Shown here piece by piece: positions 37,063-38,685 of a stretch of 38,685 nucleotides of DNA. Position 1 is the first letter of the stretch; each line of letters starts with the position of its first letter. The notes beneath the pieces were generated by a model. That model searched no databases. It was not told the DNA's origin and worked only from the letters and a program-made list of their open reading frames with translations. Source of the stretch: an uncultured Pseudomonadota bacterium (GTDB lineage: Bacteria > Myxococcota_A > UBA796 > SXON01). The position numbers and the translations under genes are program-made. The DNA is taken from positions 1 through 38,685 of the forward strand of contig CAIMSU010000321.1 of NCBI GenBank assembly GCA_903844155.1. Direction: 5' to 3'.

Positions 37063-38685
37063 ATGTTCCTCCTCCTCATCGGCGCGCTCACTGGCAAAGC
37101 CCTTGCGGAGGACGTGTACGTCTCCTCCAACGTGAAGGGCGCGTCCATCCTGCTCAATGGCGCGGATACGGGCTTCCACACCCCGGGCAACATCCCGGGC
37201 GTACCTCCCGGCCAGGTCAAGATCACGGTCGTCGGCGACTGCCTGAGCGGGGAAAGCACGGTGGCGGTGCTGCCGGGGCAGACAACGCGCGTCAGCATCA
37301 ACGCCGTGCCACAGCTCGGCACGATCGCCGTGCACCCGACCCCGGCCAACGCGAAGGTGACGTTGGACGAGCGCGCCTGGCCCGGTGCTGCGGGCTCGCC
37401 CGTCGCGCTGGAGTGCGGCTCGCACACGGTCGGCGCGGAGCTGGACGGCTTCGTCCCCGCCGTCGTCACCATCGACCTGCACATGAACCAGGACCTCGAC
37501 CTGCCGCTCACGTTGCAGAAGCTCGGCATCGGCACCATCGATCTCTCGGTCCAGCCCCGAAACGCGACGATCACCATCGACGGCAAGCCCGTCGGCGAGG
37601 ACGCCGTCAGCCTCCCCAGCGTGTTTTCGGGCGTCCACACCATCGGCGCGAACCTGGACGGGTACAAGGACGCGGCCAAGAAGATCGTCGTCTCGGACGG
37701 CGATGCGCAAGCCTGGCACATGGAGCTCGTGCACAGCAGCTCCAAGAAGGACAGTGAGGTCCAGGTGATCCGGCCGGGCCGCAACGCTGCGACGGACGAG
37801 GCCACGGCGGGTGGTGCTGGCGCCGATGCCCAGGCCTCGGCGGATGCCCGGATCGCCGCGGAAGCACGCGCGGCGGAAGAGCAGCGGCTGCGAGATGCCG
37901 CAGACGCCAGGGCCGCCGCCGATGCCCAGGCTGCAGCGGATGCCCGGGCAGCCGGCGATGCGAAGGCGGCCGCAGACGCGAAGGCCCGCACGGACGCACA
38001 GGCTGCTGCGGATGCGAAAGCCGCCGCGGACGCGAAAGCCGCGAACGACACCAAGGCCAAAGCCGCTGCTGACGCAAAAGCCGCCGCAGACGCCAGGGCT
38101 CGCGCAGATGCCCAGGCCGCCGCGGATGCGAAGGCCGCAGCGGATGCGAAAGCCGCCGCGGATGCGAAAGCCGCGAACGACTCCAAGGCCAAAGCCGCTG
38201 CTGACGCAAAAGCCGCCGCAGACGCCAGGGCTCGCGCAGATGCCCAGGCTGCAGCGGACGCGAAGGCCGCCGCGGACGCGAAGGCCGCGAACGACTCCAA
38301 GGCCAAGGCCGCTGCTGACGCAAAAGCCGCCGCAGACGCGAAGGCCGCCGCAGACGCGAAGGCCGCCGCAGACGCGAAGGCCGCGAACGACTCCAAGGCC
38401 AAGGCCGCTGCTGACGCAAAAGCCGCCGCGGACGCGAAAGCCGCGAACGACTCCAAGGCCAAGGCCGCTGCTGACGCAAAAGCCGCAGCAGACGCCAGGT
38501 CTCGCGCAGACGCCCAGGCTGCTGCCGACGCGAAGGCCGCCGCGGACGCGAAAGCCGCGAACGACTCCAAGGCCAAGGCCGCTGCTGACGCAAAAGCCGC
38601 CGCAGACGCCAGGTCTCGCGCAGACGCCCAGGCTGCTGCCGACGCGAAGGCCGCCGCGGACGCGAAAGCCGCGAACGACTCCAAG
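37063..38685 (+). CDS. PEGA-domain protein with Ala/Lys-rich repeat tail, cut by the window end
   Basis: An exported protein of at least 541 residues, open to the last base with no stop, so incomplete. A signal peptide (1-15, GKALA) is followed by three PEGA-like beta domains (about 17-80, 86-150, 156-222; for example GTIDLSVQPRNATITIDGKPVG and GVHTIGANLDGYKDA). From residue 254 on it is a long Ala/Asp/Lys/Arg/Gln stretch, probably a charged helix like the TolA stalk. From 38041 the DNA repeats with a period of mostly 114 bases (38 residues, AANDSKAKAAADAKAAADAR...). The only ATG that gives a signal peptide is at 37063. PEGA domains are common in surface proteins of myxobacteria and their relatives; binding partner unknown. 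Confidence 0.85.
   Translation, partial: MFLLLIGALTGKALAEDVYVSSNVKGASILLNGADTGFHTPGNIPGVPPGQVKITVVGDCLSGESTVAVLPGQTTRVSINAVPQLGTIAVHPTPANAKVTLDERAWPGAAGSPVALECGSHTVGAELDGFVPAVVTIDLHMNQDLDLPLTLQKLGIGTIDLSVQPRNATITIDGKPVGEDAVSLPSVFSGVHTIGANLDGYKDAAKKIVVSDGDAQAWHMELVHSSSKKDSEVQVIRPGRNAATDEATAGGAGADAQASADARIAAEARAAEEQRLRDAADARAAADAQAAADARAAGDAKAAADAKARTDAQAAADAKAAADAKAANDTKAKAAADAKAAADARARADAQAAADAKAAADAKAAADAKAANDSKAKAAADAKAAADARARADAQAAADAKAAADAKAANDSKAKAAADAKAAADAKAAADAKAAADAKAANDSKAKAAADAKAAADAKAANDSKAKAAADAKAAADARSRADAQAAADAKAAADAKAANDSKAKAAADAKAAADARSRADAQAAADAKAAADAKAANDSK
38041..38685 (+). repeat. Tandem coding repeats of 60-132 bp (main unit 114 bp)
   Basis: Copies of the landmark GCGAACGAC start at 38041, 38173, 38287, 38383, 38443, 38557 and 38671, giving spacings of 132, 114, 96, 60, 114 and 114 bases. 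All differ by multiples of 18 bases, i.e. by a hexapeptide AADAKA-like module. The last two full 114-base units differ at one base only, so duplication was recent. The final 15 bases start another unit. Confidence 0.9.

Noticed and set aside
36888-38684. 598-codon open frame on the minus strand, rich in AFASAAA repeats
   Set aside because: It is the complement of the PEGA protein Ala/Lys repeats; the plus strand has a signal peptide, PEGA domains and a sensible start, and the minus frame has no recognisable domain.
38041-38685. CRISPR array at the right end
   Set aside because: Spacings vary by 18-base coding modules, and the reading frame continues through all units.

Overview
The window is about 38.7 kb of GC-rich bacterial chromosome, densely packed and accessory in character. 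No single gene proves the taxon. Several traits together point to a myxobacterium-like member of the Myxococcota (former Deltaproteobacteria), most likely from a metagenome assembly: four lipoproteins carrying MopE-type Asp/Cys metal-binding repeats, FG-GAP propellers, PEGA repeats, a VIT/vWA protein, a B12-dependent ribonucleotide reductase and 4-base start/stop overlaps nearly everywhere. This assignment is an inference. I see no tRNA, rRNA, CRISPR array or intact insertion sequence.

Left part (1-13.7 kb): a perfect hairpin at the extreme left end; two abutting MopE lipoprotein genes; a small membrane protein, a nitrilase-type amidase and an ABC-type permease/ATPase pair; lipoyl synthase (lipA) on the minus strand; an aconitase-family enzyme with its swivel domain at the N-terminus; a methyltransferase; a c-type cytochrome; a polytopic membrane protein; a minus-strand pair of a flippase-like UPF0104 protein and a sterol desaturase/fatty acid hydroxylase; and a minus-strand cysteine-repeat protein with a tiny membrane protein.

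Middle part (13.8-25.9 kb): a large secreted M16 zinc peptidase; an AHSA1-like protein downstream of the class II ribonucleotide reductase nrdJ (minus); a 360-bp control region holding a sigma70-type promoter, a pair of NrdR-box-like sites and two DnaA-box-like sites for nrdJ, and facing it a strong promoter with two operator-like dyads for a MerR regulator. The MerR gene appears leaderless and is translationally coupled to a VIT/vWA protein. A secreted small protein and an acyl-CoA thioesterase follow.

Right part (25.9-38.7 kb): a 12-repeat MopE lipoprotein coupled to a MopE/FG-GAP lipoprotein that is split by one extra base in a G7 run; pirin and an acetyl-CoA hydrolase/transferase-family protein that converge with shared stop bases; a DEAD-box RNA helicase with a glycine-rich tail; a rho-independent terminator; rimP-nusA; and a PEGA-domain protein whose Ala/Lys-rich repeats run off the window. 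The window starts in a perfect palindrome and ends inside near-identical 114-bp repeats, so both edges may be assembly breakpoints.

Best candidates for something undescribed are the MerR/VIT-vWA unit with its leaderless dyad-rich promoter, the periplasmic protein with eight cysteine pairs joined by an exact C-x19-C spacing, and the swivel-first aconitase.
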